Shown here in pieces: positions 25,085 to 33,982 of a stretch of DNA of 64,000 nt; positions within the stretch are counted from its first letter, which is position 1, and every line of letters begins with the position of its first letter. Source of the DNA: Verrucomicrobiales bacterium (GTDB lineage Bacteria > Verrucomicrobiota > Verrucomicrobiia > Methylacidiphilales > JAAUTS01); contig JAIRPN010000019.1 of the NCBI GenBank assembly GCA_031256975.1, forward strand, positions 1-64,000, written 5' to 3'. The notes below the pieces were generated by a model, which saw nothing but the letters and a program-made list of their open reading frames with translations, made no database searches and was not told the origin of the DNA. The position numbers and the translations under genes are program-made.

Positions 25085-26281
25085 TTAGAATGCGTAAACA
25101 ACCTCGACAGCGGCGGTGTGGCCGCTGTTGTGGGTGATGCCGTTGCTGTAGTCCATGATGCGGTCATCACCGAGGTCAAAGCGGTATTCCGTGCGGATGG
25201 TCAGGTTTTCCGCCACATTGAAGCCGGCGGTTAGCGTGATGCTCCAGAGGTCGCTGGCCAGTTCATCGGTGGTGTGGACATAAGTGCCGCGTCCCGCCAG
25301 GCTGAACAGATCGGTAAATTGGTACTTCGCATACAAGCCGGTGCCGGCGAAGGTGAAGCCTTCCTGGTCGCGCAAGCCGTCAATGGCGCCGAGGTCGTAA
25401 GTCGCGCCGAGCAAGAGCTTGCCGTTGGCGAACTTGGGCACCCAGTTCATGATGCCGTCGTACATGGCCTCATTGCCGCTGGAGCTGAAGCCGGGGCGAT
25501 AGTTGTCCCGCTGGTCGTTGTACAGGAACTCGTTGGCGGAATCCCAGCTGTAATAAATGGTGTGCTGCCAGTTGGCGTTGCCGCCGGGAACCTTGAAATT
25601 CAACTTGGCCATGACGCCGTAGCCGTCGTTTTCCGCGCCCAGGCCCGCCGGGTTGCTGTCCAGGCACATGCCGTTGACGACCGCCAGGCCGCCGTCGACG
25701 ATGTCATTGAACCTGTACTCGGCGCTAACGCCGGTGAAGTCGCCAGGGGTGAGGTAGAACAAGTCGCTCCAGGTGATGTTCAGGTTGCCGGGACGGTCGG
25801 TCATTTCATAGCCGATCCAGCTGGCGAACTTGCCAACCTTGAAATCCAAGCCGTTGCCAACCGGGGCGCGGAAGGTCACATAGGCCTGTTTCAGGAAGAA
25901 ATCACTTGAGCTGCCCTCACTCCCGTTGGCGAAGGCGAAATCTTCGCCAAGGAACAAATCCGCGCGGAAACCGGCCTGCCATTCGTTCTTGTCGGAAAGA
26001 TCCTTTTGCAGGGTCAGTTTGATTTGATTGACGTTGAAATCACCGAAGTTCTGGTTGTCATTCATGCTGCGGTTCTTGTTGGCGCCGTTGTAGAAATTGT
26101 AGGTGTAACCCGCATCCACATAGCCGCCCAACTTCACGCCCGTGAGGTCGGTCTCGACATAATTCACTTTTTCCACCGCCTTGGTCAAGTCCTTGGCGGA
26201 AGGTGCCGGCGCCGCGACATCCGCATGCGCTGCGCCCGAGGCCAAAACCACGCTAAACAGCCCGATAATCCATTTGCTCAT
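25085..26281 (-). CDS. BBP2/OmpL-like porin 1
   Basis: 398 residues: signal peptide ending in AAHA near residue 20, an N-terminal segment APSAKDLTKAVEKVNYVETD, then beta strands of a porin barrel ending in VEVVYAF. Shared blocks are KLGGYVDAGYTYNF, KNEWQAGFRADLFLGED, GKFASWIGYEM and NIVDGGLAVVNG. It is the most divergent of the four tandem copies in loop sequence (for example WSDLFYLTPGDFTGVSAEY). Such porins form general or substrate-selective channels in the outer membrane. The separate terminator and long upstream region suggest independent transcription of each copy. Confidence 0.85.
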   Translation of the reverse strand: MSKWIIGLFSVVLASGAAHADVAAPAPSAKDLTKAVEKVNYVETDLTGVKLGGYVDAGYTYNFYNGANKNRSMNDNQNFGDFNVNQIKLTLQKDLSDKNEWQAGFRADLFLGEDFAFANGSEGSSSDFFLKQAYVTFRAPVGNGLDFKVGKFASWIGYEMTDRPGNLNITWSDLFYLTPGDFTGVSAEYRFNDIVDGGLAVVNGMCLDSNPAGLGAENDGYGVMAKLNFKVPGGNANWQHTIYYSWDSANEFLYNDQRDNYRPGFSSSGNEAMYDGIMNWVPKFANGKLLLGATYDLGAIDGLRDQEGFTFAGTGLYAKYQFTDLFSLAGRGTYVHTTDELASDLWSITLTAGFNVAENLTIRTEYRFDLGDDRIMDYSNGITHNSGHTAAVEVVYAF

Positions 26282-26456
26282 CTGAGTAATCTTCCTTGTA
26301 TTTTTGCGCCGACACCCGGTCTTAGTCGTCTAATGACCCATCAGCGAAGCCGCCGATTAAATCAGGAAAAGCTAATGTTACAAATAAATTATCATTAGAT
26401 AAGATTATATTATAGGATTATAATTCTTGCTTGTCGCTAATGACGCGCCGGGAGGC

Positions 26457-26488
26457 AAAAAACCCCGGAGATTGCTCTCCGGGGTTTT
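26457..26488 (-). terminator. Strong terminator after porin 2
   Basis: AACCCCGGAG, 6-base loop, CTCCGGGGTT, with A and T runs on both sides. It lies 25 bp beyond the stop of the porin at 26513-27772. Confidence 0.85.
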
Positions 26489-26512
26489 GAATGGATAACC
26501 TAGCTAATCAGA

Positions 26513-27772
26513 TTAGAAGGTGTAAACAGCCTGCACCGCAGCGGTGTGGGCGATGTCGCCACCGTTGGAGGTGGTTTCATTGCCGACATCAACGCGATAT
26601 TCAGCGCGGATCACGAGGTTTTCGGCCACGTTGAAGCCCGCAGTGAGAGTGGCGCTCCAGTTGTCCTGAGCCAAGAAGCTGCCGCCCCAGGAGTTGGTGC
26701 CGAAGCCCGGACGATTGGCATAGGAGGTAGCCGCATCATCAACATGGACATAAGCCACACGGCCAGCCAGGCTGAAGAGGTCGGTGAACTGATACTTGGC
26801 ATAGCCTGCCAGACCGAAGAGGGTGGAGGATTTGTCGCCAGCATAAGCAGTGTCACCTTGGACATAGGCCAAGTCACCATTCACGCCGAGCAAGAGCTTG
26901 CCATTGGCAAACTTCGGAGCCCAGTTGAGAACGGAGTCATAAATGAACGCGTTGTTATTGTAATTATAGAACGTAGGATCATTGCTCAACTCGTAGGACG
27001 AATCCCAGGTGTAGTACACGCTGTTTTGCCAGTTGAGGTTGCCGCCGTTGTTCTTCAGGTTGATTTTGGCCATGATGGCATAACCATCGTTGCTGCCGCC
27101 ACCGGTATACGGGGAGGAGCTGTTATTGGCGGTACCGAAGTTGCTGTCACCAGCGCCATTGCCGACGGCGAGGCCGAGGTCAATGTTGTTGTTAACCGGA
27201 TATTCGAAGGAAACACCGGTCATGGTGGCAGGCAGGAACGCGTACATCTGGCTGTAGGTGATGTTCAAGTTGGCCGGACGTTCGGTAACTTCATAACCCA
27301 GCCAGCTGGCGAATTTACCAGCCTTGATGTCAATGCCGTTGCCGAAAGGCGCGCGGAAGATGACATAGCCTTGTTCCAGGAAGAACTCGGAAGCGGAACC
27401 GAAGTTGTCGCTGCCGTTGAAGGTACCGGCATCTTCACCAACCATGAGGTCAGTGCGGAAACCAGCCTGCCATTCGTTCTTGTTGTTAAGGGCTTTTTCC
27501 AAGGTCAACTTGACAGCGTTCACGCTGAAGTCGCCAGCAGCGGCGCCATCAGTGCCAACACGATTAGTAACCGGGCTGGAAGTGAAGTTATAGACATAAC
27601 CCACATCCACATAACCGCTGAGCTTGACGCCAGTCACGTCGGTCTCGACGTAATTGACTTTCTCAACAGCCTTCGAAAGGTCTTTGGCGGACGGAGCGGG
27701 GGCGCCAGTGTCGGCAAAAGCCGAACCGGACAACAACGCGACGCCGAAAAGACCGGCAATCAATTTATTCAT
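26513..27772 (-). CDS. BBP2/OmpL-like porin 2
   Basis: 419 residues with signal peptide ending in SAFA (residue 20), the conserved N-terminal segment APSAKDLSKAVEKVNYVETD, and barrel strands ending in AVQAVYTF. Blocks such as KLSGYVDVGYVYNF, GKFASWLGYEV, YSQMYAFLPATMTGVSF and NGKLLLGVNGDLAYV align with the island porin (3249-4493), its closest relative in the window. The reading frame carries no DUS-like core, unlike most core genes here, perhaps because it is highly expressed. GAGG about ten bases before ATG 27772 is a ribosome binding site. Confidence 0.85.
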   Translation of the reverse strand: MNKLIAGLFGVALLSGSAFADTGAPAPSAKDLSKAVEKVNYVETDVTGVKLSGYVDVGYVYNFTSSPVTNRVGTDGAAAGDFSVNAVKLTLEKALNNKNEWQAGFRTDLMVGEDAGTFNGSDNFGSASEFFLEQGYVIFRAPFGNGIDIKAGKFASWLGYEVTERPANLNITYSQMYAFLPATMTGVSFEYPVNNNIDLGLAVGNGAGDSNFGTANNSSSPYTGGGSNDGYAIMAKINLKNNGGNLNWQNSVYYTWDSSYELSNDPTFYNYNNNAFIYDSVLNWAPKFANGKLLLGVNGDLAYVQGDTAYAGDKSSTLFGLAGYAKYQFTDLFSLAGRVAYVHVDDAATSYANRPGFGTNSWGGSFLAQDNWSATLTAGFNVAENLVIRAEYRVDVGNETTSNGGDIAHTAAVQAVYTF

Positions 27773-27953
27773 TTTATTTTTTCCTCTTGTTTATTGATAT
27801 ACAGGGGTAGGCGTAGTGTATCCTTTACACCACCTGCCTTCGTATATTTGGCAATACGCTAAGGAAAATATTCAGTGATGCAACCTATTTTTAATATCAA
27901 TCAATATAATATCTTCATTAGATTTATACGAATACGAATCATGGGGAATAAAA

Positions 27954-27981
27954 AACCCCGGAAGGATTGCCTTCCGGGGTT
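27954..27981 (-). terminator. Strong terminator after porin 3
   Basis: AACCCCGGAAGG, loop ATTG, CCTTCCGGGGTT, with a run of A before it that becomes the U run on the minus strand. It lies 28 bp beyond the stop of the porin at 28010-29275. Confidence 0.85.
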
Positions 27982-28009
27982 GTGCTAAAGAGATTAACCG
28001 AACGATTGC

Positions 28010-29275
28010 TTAGAAGGTGTAAACCGCTTCCACCGCAACCGTGTGGCCCGAGTCATGCGTGGAGATGCCGCCGAGGCCGCTGTCGATGTTGACGATGCGG
28101 TTGTTACCCAGATCGAAACGGTATTCCGTTCGGATCACTAGGTTTTCCGCCACATTGAAGCCGGCCGTCAGGGTCAGGCTCCAGAGGTCGTCGCTCAGTC
28201 CGGCCGCGGTCATGTGCAGATAGCTGGCACGACCAGCCAGGCTGAAGATGTCATTGAACTGGTACTTGGCGTAACCAGCTCCGCCGAACAGGGTGGCGCT
28301 GCCGACACCGATGGCGTTTTGCAACGCGAGGTCGGAGTAGATGATATCGTAGTTGGCGCCGAGCAAGAGCTTGCTGTTGGCGAATTTCGGCGTCCAGTTG
28401 AGCACGCCGTCATAGACAACATAGTTTTGCTTCTGCAGGGTGATCGGGCCGATGCTGCTGATGAGCGAGCTGTACGGGCTGAGCTGGCTGGGCAGGGTCT
28501 TGCCGGCGAGGAAGTCTTCGCCGCGGGCATCCCAGCTGTAGTACAGGCTGTGCTGCCAGTTGGCATTGCCGCCGGGAACGGTGAAGTTCACCTTGGCCAT
28601 GATGCCGTAACCGTCGTTGCTCGAGCTGTCGAGCAGGCCGGTGAAGTTGGGGTTGGAGCCGGTGTTGCTGTCCAGGTTGGAGCCGTTGACGACCGCCAAA
28701 CCGAAATCAACGATGTTGTTCAGCTTGTATTCGGCCGACACGCCGGTGAAGTTGTTCGGAATGAAGGCGTAGATATCACTGTGGGTGATGTTCAGGTTGG
28801 CCGGACGTTCGGTAACTTCGTAACCCAGCCAGCTGACAAACTTACCGGCCTTGAACACGATGCCGTTGCCGACAGGCGCGTTGAAGGTGACATAGGCTTG
28901 TTCGAGGTAGATGGAAGAGGAGCTGTTATCAACGTCTTCACCCAGCATGCCGTCGACGCGGAACCCGGCGTTCCATTCGTTTTTGTCGCTGAGTTGTTTT
29001 TCCAAGGTCAACTTGACCGCATTGACATTGAAGTCACCCTTGGGGTTGACATCGGTACCATTGCGGAACAGGTTGTAGCCGTTATAGAAGTTGTAAGTGT
29101 AACCCACATCCACATAACCGCTGAGTTTGACGCCAGTGACATCGGTTTCGACGTAATTGACTTTTTCGACTGCCTTAGAAAGGTCCTTGGCGGACGGCGT
29201 CGGAGCGCCGGTGTCGGCAAAAGCCGAGCCGGAGATCAACGCGGTCGCGAACAGACCTGTAATCCATTTATTCAT
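28010..29275 (-). CDS. BBP2/OmpL-like porin 3
   Basis: 421 residues from ATG 29275, chosen because it begins MNKWITGLFATAL like porin 4 and opens a normal signal peptide ending SAFA; a longer frame to 29323 adds 16 residues without signal character. GGAAAG lies upstream. Then follow PSAKDLSKAVEKVNYVETD, KLSGYVDVGYTYNFYNG, KNEWNAGFRVDGMLGED and GKFVSWLGYEV, ending in VEAVYTF. The signal peptide and first 50 residues are nearly identical to porin 4, pointing to recent duplication or gene conversion at the 5' end. Surface loops differ strongly. Confidence 0.85.
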   Translation of the reverse strand: MNKWITGLFATALISGSAFADTGAPTPSAKDLSKAVEKVNYVETDVTGVKLSGYVDVGYTYNFYNGYNLFRNGTDVNPKGDFNVNAVKLTLEKQLSDKNEWNAGFRVDGMLGEDVDNSSSSIYLEQAYVTFNAPVGNGIVFKAGKFVSWLGYEVTERPANLNITHSDIYAFIPNNFTGVSAEYKLNNIVDFGLAVVNGSNLDSNTGSNPNFTGLLDSSSNDGYGIMAKVNFTVPGGNANWQHSLYYSWDARGEDFLAGKTLPSQLSPYSSLISSIGPITLQKQNYVVYDGVLNWTPKFANSKLLLGANYDIIYSDLALQNAIGVGSATLFGGAGYAKYQFNDIFSLAGRASYLHMTAAGLSDDLWSLTLTAGFNVAENLVIRTEYRFDLGNNRIVNIDSGLGGISTHDSGHTVAVEAVYTF

Positions 29276-29409
29276 TTTCTTTGAGTTCTTTCCTTTAAGT
29301 ACAAGCGGGAAATGGGCAGACAATTGTTGTGCCCGAAACTACTCCCCCACCTGAGCCATCGAAGTTACCGAAATTTATTGGCCGGGCAATATTTTTTACG
29401 GAAAAGAAA

Positions 29410-29448
29410 AACCGCTAATGACAAGCTTTTGGCTCATCATTAGCGGTT
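29410..29448 (-). terminator. Terminator after porin 4 built from two DUS-like motifs
   Basis: AACCGCTAATGA and TCATTAGCGGTT pair over 12 bp with a 15-base loop; each arm contains a core CGCTAAY. It lies 28 bp past the stop of the porin at 29477-30703, in the same position as the GC hairpins after the other porins. Confidence 0.7.
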
Positions 29449-29476
29449 TGTTAAATCAAACCTTGTTCAGATCCAA

Positions 29477-30703
29477 TTAGAAGGTGTAGACCACTTCAAA
29501 CACGGCGCTGTGGGCCACGTCGCTGCTGGCATAGTCGCCAGTGGTGCCGTCAACTTGGATGTCATCACCCAGGTCGAGGCGGTATTCAGCACGCAGAGTC
29601 AGGTTTTCCGCCAAGTTAAAGCCGGCGGTCAGGGTCACGCTCCAAACGTCAGCATTGCCGGTAAAGGGCTGGAATTTGCTGAAGAAGGCGGCGCTGTCGC
29701 TGTCATGGATGTAATCCACGCGACCGGCCAAGCTGAAGATATCAGTGAACTGATACTTGGCATAACCGGCAACACCGAACCAGGTGTCGCTGTTGGTGGT
29801 GGTTTGGGAGACATCAGCATAGCCGAAGTCACCGTTCAAGCCGAGCAACAGTTTGCCATTGGCGAATTTCGGGGTCCAGTTGGCAACCACGTCGTTGATA
29901 AACACGTTGCCGTTGGGGCCGGAGCTCGAGGTGCCATAAACTTCACCGGACGAATCCCAGCTATAGTACACCGCATCCTGGACGGTGAAATTGCCGCCGG
30001 GGTTGGTGTAGGCGATCTTGGCTTCCATGCCGTAACCGTCACCGCTGTTATCATAACCGTTATTGGAATCGCTGTTATAACCGTTCACGATGGCCAAACC
30101 GGTGCTGATGCTGTCGTTGACTTTGTATTCAGCCGACACGCCGGTGTGGTACAACGGGATCATGTTCTGGAACAGATTGCCGTAGGTGATGTTGAGGTTG
30201 GAAGGACGCTCGATGACTTCATAGCCGAGCCAGGTGACGAACTTACCGACCTTGAAGTCGATACCGTTGCCAACCGGAGCGCGGAAGGTCACATAAGCCT
30301 GTTCCAACAGGAACGAATTCGCGTTGCCGCTGTCATTGCCACCGAGGGTGGAGCCGGCATCTTCGCCGAGCATGACATCGGCGCGGAAACCGGCCTGCCA
30401 TTCGTTCTTGTCGGTCAAGTCCTTGGAAAGCGTCAACTTCACCGTATTGAGGTTGAAATCGCCACTGCTTTGGCCATCCGCGGCGGCGCGGGTGGAGATG
30501 GTGTTGTTGCCGGTGAAGTTATAGATATAACCCGCATCGACATAACCGCTGAGCTTGACGCCACTGACGTCGGTTTCGACGTAGTTGACTTTTTCAACTG
30601 CCTTAGAAAGGTCTTTGGCGGACGGAGCGGGAGCGCCGGTGTCGGCAAAGGCCGAGCCGGAGATCAACGCGGTCGCGAACAGACCCGTAATCCATTTATT
30701 CAT
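29477..30703 (-). CDS. BBP2/OmpL-like porin 4
   Basis: 408 residues with signal peptide MNKWITGLFATALISGSAFA, the PSAKDLSKAVEKVNYVETD segment, KLSGYVDAGYIYNFTGN, KNEWQAGFRADVMLGEDAG and GKFVTWLGYEV, and C-terminal VFEVVYTF. TAGGAGGA ten bases before ATG 30703 is a strong ribosome binding site. It is the first of four same-strand copies, with 635 bp of mostly non-coding DNA upstream that probably holds its promoter. Tandem copies with different loops may supply different substrates or antigenic variants. Confidence 0.86.
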   Translation of the reverse strand: MNKWITGLFATALISGSAFADTGAPAPSAKDLSKAVEKVNYVETDVSGVKLSGYVDAGYIYNFTGNNTISTRAAADGQSSGDFNLNTVKLTLSKDLTDKNEWQAGFRADVMLGEDAGSTLGGNDSGNANSFLLEQAYVTFRAPVGNGIDFKVGKFVTWLGYEVIERPSNLNITYGNLFQNMIPLYHTGVSAEYKVNDSISTGLAIVNGYNSDSNNGYDNSGDGYGMEAKIAYTNPGGNFTVQDAVYYSWDSSGEVYGTSSSGPNGNVFINDVVANWTPKFANGKLLLGLNGDFGYADVSQTTTNSDTWFGVAGYAKYQFTDIFSLAGRVDYIHDSDSAAFFSKFQPFTGNADVWSVTLTAGFNLAENLTLRAEYRLDLGDDIQVDGTTGDYASSDVAHSAVFEVVYTF

Positions 30704-31221
30704 TTTATTTATTCCTCCTAGATTTTAACTAACAATTAAAAGGAGATAATACAGCGCGGCCACTAAGCCGTGATTGTCCTACCCCCTCATTCATAGCTGG
30801 AAGATGGTTTAGACCTCCCACACACTTGGGTAAACTTATACACCCAACCCTTTTGTGGTCAACAGTTGTTTTATAGAAATACATAAAAACAACGCATTAT
30901 TAACACCCAAGCAGATCCCCTGTCCATAAGTCTCCCGGCCAGCGGCAACTATCGGTTGCCGCTAACGGGGAAATCAAGCAGGGAATGTGCCATTTTCCTG
31001 ATTAAACCGGTTAATTTAAGCAATCTTTCAGAAGGAAGTGCCCAAAAATTCGAAGGTCGATTTTAAGAAAAGACCCGGAAAATTTATTTTATTTATATAT
31101 AACATATTCAGAATAAACGGTTTGTATATTAAATATAGAAAATCCGAAAAAAATTTGAACAAAATCAAGCGACGGAAGTCTAAGAATACAGAAGTTAATT
31201 CATTTTTGTTCTTCCTCCTTT

Positions 31222-31251
31222 AACGCGGGCTTGTCTAGCCCGCGTTTTTTT
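31222..31251 (+). terminator. Strong intrinsic terminator on the plus strand
   Basis: AACGCGGGCT, loop TGTCT, AGCCCGCGTT and then TTTTT. No clear gene ends here on the plus strand, so it implies a short unknown transcript from the AT-rich stretch to its left. Confidence 0.8.
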
Positions 31252-31283
31252 GTACAAAAATAATCGGCAGGATTCTGGGCACG

Positions 31284-31315
31284 AAAAAGGCGGAACCGGG
31301 TGGCTCCGCCTTTTT
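31284..31315 (-). terminator. Terminator after the PfkB-family gene
   Basis: AAAAAGGCGGA and TCCGCCTTTTT pair over 11 bp with a 10-base loop. It lies 24 bp beyond the stop of the 31339 gene on the minus strand. Confidence 0.8.
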
Positions 31316-31338
31316 GAAAAACAACGCTAACCGTGAAC

Positions 31339-32451
31339 TTACAGGGTCTGCAAGAAACGGACCAGCTGTTCGCGGTTCGGGCTTTGCGCATGGCGCACAT
31401 AGAAACCGCTGTTAGCGACTGCCAACTGCAGCGAATGGGCCAGGCTCAGGCCGAGCAGGCGACCGATGAGGAAGCCGGTGTTGAAGTGGTCGCCGGCGCC
31501 GGTGCTGATCTTCGGCTTGGCGGTGTACGGGCCTTCCACCGAGAATTCACCCTCGGCGTCGGCGCCGCAGGCGTATTGGGTCGGGTGAATCACCACGGTG
31601 TGCAAACCGAGTTTCTCGCGGATCGCGCCGGCCATGGCGGCATAGCCTTTTTGCGAGGACGGGAATTTCTTCAGGCGCAGCACCTTGGCGACATGAATGC
31701 CCTCGCTTTCGTTCAGGCCGAGAATGACATCATGATACTGCTGGAATTCGCCGATGATCTTCAACGCGGCGAGCAGGTCGGCGTCGATGCGCTTGGCCGG
31801 ATCGCAAAGGTCGAAGAACAACAACTTGCGCTTCTCGTCCTTGCCGGGCTTGAATTCGCTCAGGATTTTTTTCCACAGCGCCGACATGTGCGGCAGCATG
31901 GTCCAGTTGACCATGGCGATGAAATTGGCCTGGTGCCAGAGCTTGGCGAAATTCTTGTCGCCGAAACGCTTCTTGATGGTTTCCCAGCTCACTTCGTTGA
32001 CGGTGGAATGCTGGCCGAGCATCAGCTTGCCATCCGGAAATTCCAGGGCCGAGGTCAGGCCGGGATCGGCGATGCCGTGGATCTTGGCGCGTTTTTGGAA
32101 TTCGCTGAACACCGGGTGAATCTTGGTGTTGCCGACCATGCCGATGTATTCCACCGGGGCGCCGAGGGTGCTGAGGGCGAAGGCCATGATCGGGCCGTTG
32201 CCGCCGATTTTTTCCAAGGTGGGCACCACTTCGAAATTCATGCTCTTGCCCGCCGCGTCGCCGATTTTCTTGGAGAAATCCTTCATCGACTTGTAGGGGG
32301 TGTGCTTGGTGGCGCTTTGCCGTTGCTCGACCACCTCGAGGATGGTATCGACGAAACCGTCAAAGCCGACGAGACCGTTGTATTTGAGGAGTTGAGCTCT
32401 GGAACCGATGAGCCGTTCTGCTGTTTGCCGTGCTAAGCGAGAGTCAGTCAT
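31339..32451 (-). CDS. PfkB-family carbohydrate kinase
   Basis: 370 residues with the ribokinase/PfkB fold: an N-terminal substrate strand NGLVGFDGFVDTIL, the glycine pair region EKIGGNGPIMAFALSTLGA, and the C-terminal catalytic signature STGAGDHFNTGFLIG with the GAGD anion hole and catalytic Asp. It phosphorylates a sugar or nucleoside-type substrate that cannot be named. It stands alone with its own terminator. The first residues (MTDSRLARQTAERLIGSRAQ) form an unusual extension before the fold. No transporter or sugar operon is adjacent. Confidence 0.8.
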   Translation of the reverse strand: MTDSRLARQTAERLIGSRAQLLKYNGLVGFDGFVDTILEVVEQRQSATKHTPYKSMKDFSKKIGDAAGKSMNFEVVPTLEKIGGNGPIMAFALSTLGAPVEYIGMVGNTKIHPVFSEFQKRAKIHGIADPGLTSALEFPDGKLMLGQHSTVNEVSWETIKKRFGDKNFAKLWHQANFIAMVNWTMLPHMSALWKKILSEFKPGKDEKRKLLFFDLCDPAKRIDADLLAALKIIGEFQQYHDVILGLNESEGIHVAKVLRLKKFPSSQKGYAAMAGAIREKLGLHTVVIHPTQYACGADAEGEFSVEGPYTAKPKISTGAGDHFNTGFLIGRLLGLSLAHSLQLAVANSGFYVRHAQSPNREQLVRFLQTL

Positions 32452-32554
32452 AAGCGCTCGACAATAGCAGAAATTGCCGTTCTGACAATTATTAAATGGC
32501 TGTTAGCGCCCGTTTTTCCGGTGTCCAGACAAATTTTGGCCGAATGGCGGCAGT

Positions 32555-32926
32555 TCATTCCAACCCGCGCGCGGCAAGATCGTCCTCATCCCAGCCGAGA
32601 TAATGCCCCAGTTCATGCAGGTAGGTCAGGCCGACTTCCTCGCGAAACAAGATTTCATCCCCTTCGGCAAAATCGAACAGATTTTCCAAATACAGAAAGA
32701 TCTGCGGCGGCGACGGCAGGTCGGCGGAAAATTCCTCGTGATAAGCCGTGCCGTCAAACAGTCCCAGCAGGTCCGGCTCGAAGCCTTCCGCGACCAGCGT
32801 TTCGTCCGGAGTTCGCTCAAAATGCACCGCCACCCGCGCCGCCAACGGCGAGATGTCTTCCGGCAACTTCCGGTTTAGCGCCGCCACCTCGGCCTGGGCC
32901 ATGCGAACCAGTTCGGCGAATTCCAC
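32555..32926 (-). CDS. Zincin-like metallopeptidase domain protein
   Basis: 123 residues with HELGHYLGWDEDD near the C-terminus, an HExxH zinc motif with a following Gly and Asp, and the compact size of the small minimal-gluzincin family (PF06262 type). No signal peptide, so it is cytosolic. Activity has not generally been shown for this family. Three bases separate it from the upstream exonuclease gene on the same strand, so the two are co-transcribed. Confidence 0.75.
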   Translation of the reverse strand: MEFAELVRMAQAEVAALNRKLPEDISPLAARVAVHFERTPDETLVAEGFEPDLLGLFDGTAYHEEFSADLPSPPQIFLYLENLFDFAEGDEILFREEVGLTYLHELGHYLGWDEDDLAARGLE

Positions 32927-32929
32927 CGG

Positions 32930-33478
32930 TTACTCCAGGCTCCAGCTGACCGGCACTTCCTGCTTCAACTGGGTGCGGTTGCTTTTGAAGAAAATCTTGC
33001 CGTTAACGGCGCCATATTCATGCACCAGCTTGGTGGTTTTGACGTCGTAGCAGCAGTACTCGGCAATTTCCATGATCCTTCCTTCCTTCCACCATTGCAG
33101 GGCCTGCAGGCCGTCGGCGGTTTTGTTGGTGCCGCAGGAAGCCTCGGCGATGGCGTCCAGGCCGATGCGGTGGCCGATCTTCGCTTCCACGTCGAGCATC
33201 AGGTCAAGCGTCGGGATCTGTGAGAAATCCAGCATGGTGTAATGTTCCAGCACGGTGTAATCGAAGCGCTGGTGGTTGAACCCGACCACCAGGTCGGCAC
33301 GGAACAGCTCCTTGATCAGGTCGTCGACCTCGTTCTCGGAGTAAATAGTATAACGCCCGGTCTTGGTGCTGTAGGTTACGCCGATCGACAGCAACATGTC
33401 GCGGATCTTGCTCCAGCCCCCGACTTCCTGCGCGCTTTTCTGGGTTTCCAAATCGAAATAAACAATATTCTTCGCCAT
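32930..33478 (-). CDS. DEDD-type 3'-5' exonuclease-like protein
   Basis: 182 residues with an RNase H-like exonuclease core: IVYFDLETQKS (Asp and Glu, motif I) near residue 5, VVGFNHQRFDYTVL (motif II), and YCCYDVKTTKLV (Tyr and Asp, motif III, DEDDy form). It resembles the YprB-type ribonuclease H-like domain standing alone. It probably trims single-stranded nucleic acid; the substrate is unknown. It sits between the lipoprotein set and the zincin gene, all on one strand, with two DUS-like cores in the short gap upstream (33476 and 33492). Confidence 0.65.
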   Translation of the reverse strand: MAKNIVYFDLETQKSAQEVGGWSKIRDMLLSIGVTYSTKTGRYTIYSENEVDDLIKELFRADLVVGFNHQRFDYTVLEHYTMLDFSQIPTLDLMLDVEAKIGHRIGLDAIAEASCGTNKTADGLQALQWWKEGRIMEIAEYCCYDVKTTKLVHEYGAVNGKIFFKSNRTQLKQEVPVSWSLE

Positions 33479-33493
33479 TAGCGTCTCTCGTCG

Positions 33494-33982
33494 TTAGCGT
33501 TTTTTCCAGGTGCCGTCGCTCTCTTGAATCCATTCGCCGGGGAAGGCCGCGCGGGTGTAAGTGTTGGCGGTATCTTTGATATAGATATCCAGCGGCTTTT
33601 TGAGTTCCTCAGCCTTGGTTTTGAATTCGGCGCTGCGGTCAGCGTTTTCCGCCGCCACGGTTTGTTTCACGTACTCGGCGTATTTTTCGTCGGCGGGCAG
33701 TTCGCGGATCGACAGCATGGCGTCGTTCCCCTCGCCGATAATGCGGTTGTTCTTCAAGTCCTGAATCTCGGCGCGGCGATTGTAGCGCGCCTGGGCGGGG
33801 GTCGGCTTCCCGCTATTGGCGGTCGCGGCGGCCTGCGGTTCCTTGCCGTCGTGCGTGTAAATGTCTGCCCGCATGTTGACGTCGATCTTCACCGGCTCGG
33901 GCGTGCCGATATTCACCGTCGGTGCGCAGGACGCCAGGGGCCAGGCGGCCGCCAATAACAAACTCCATTTTTTCATAATCAA
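33494..33982 (-). CDS. YnbE-YdbL-like fusion lipoprotein
   Basis: 162 residues with a lipoprotein signal ending LASC near residue 19. Directly after the lipid cysteine comes APTVNIGTPEPVKIDVNMRADIYT, the short YnbE-like segment, then a helical YdbL-like (DUF1318) domain with NNRIIGEGNDAMLSIR and AAENADRSAEF. In E. coli ynbE and ydbL are separate genes behind ydbH, where YnbE pairs with YdbH to bridge the envelope for phospholipid transport and YdbL modulates it. Here the two are fused, and the gene overlaps the YdbH-like gene (ATGA). A start at the third codon, ATG 33976, is also possible. Confidence 0.65.
   Translation of the reverse strand: MIMKKWSLLLAAAWPLASCAPTVNIGTPEPVKIDVNMRADIYTHDGKEPQAAATANSGKPTPAQARYNRRAEIQDLKNNRIIGEGNDAMLSIRELPADEKYAEYVKQTVAAENADRSAEFKTKAEELKKPLDIYIKDTANTYTRAAFPGEWIQESDGTWKKR

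Larger units (their letters stand above)
30704..31338. other. 635-bp AT-rich gap between porin 4 and the PfkB gene
   Basis: The left part should contain the porin promoter; I see TATTAT near 30755 on the minus strand but no convincing -35. A DUS-like core lies at 30960. The stretch 31038-31223 is very AT-rich with a 61-codon lysine-rich frame that starts with GTG two bases after AGAAGGAA and ends exactly at a terminator (31222-31251). It could be a small protein or a small RNA; the amino-acid composition (Lys, Phe, Leu, Asn only by AT bias) argues against a protein. Otherwise nothing is seen. Confidence 0.45.

Noticed and set aside
29510-30721. Long antisense frames opposite the porin genes
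   Set aside because: They arise from the codon bias of the porins; no ribosome binding sites or recognisable domains.
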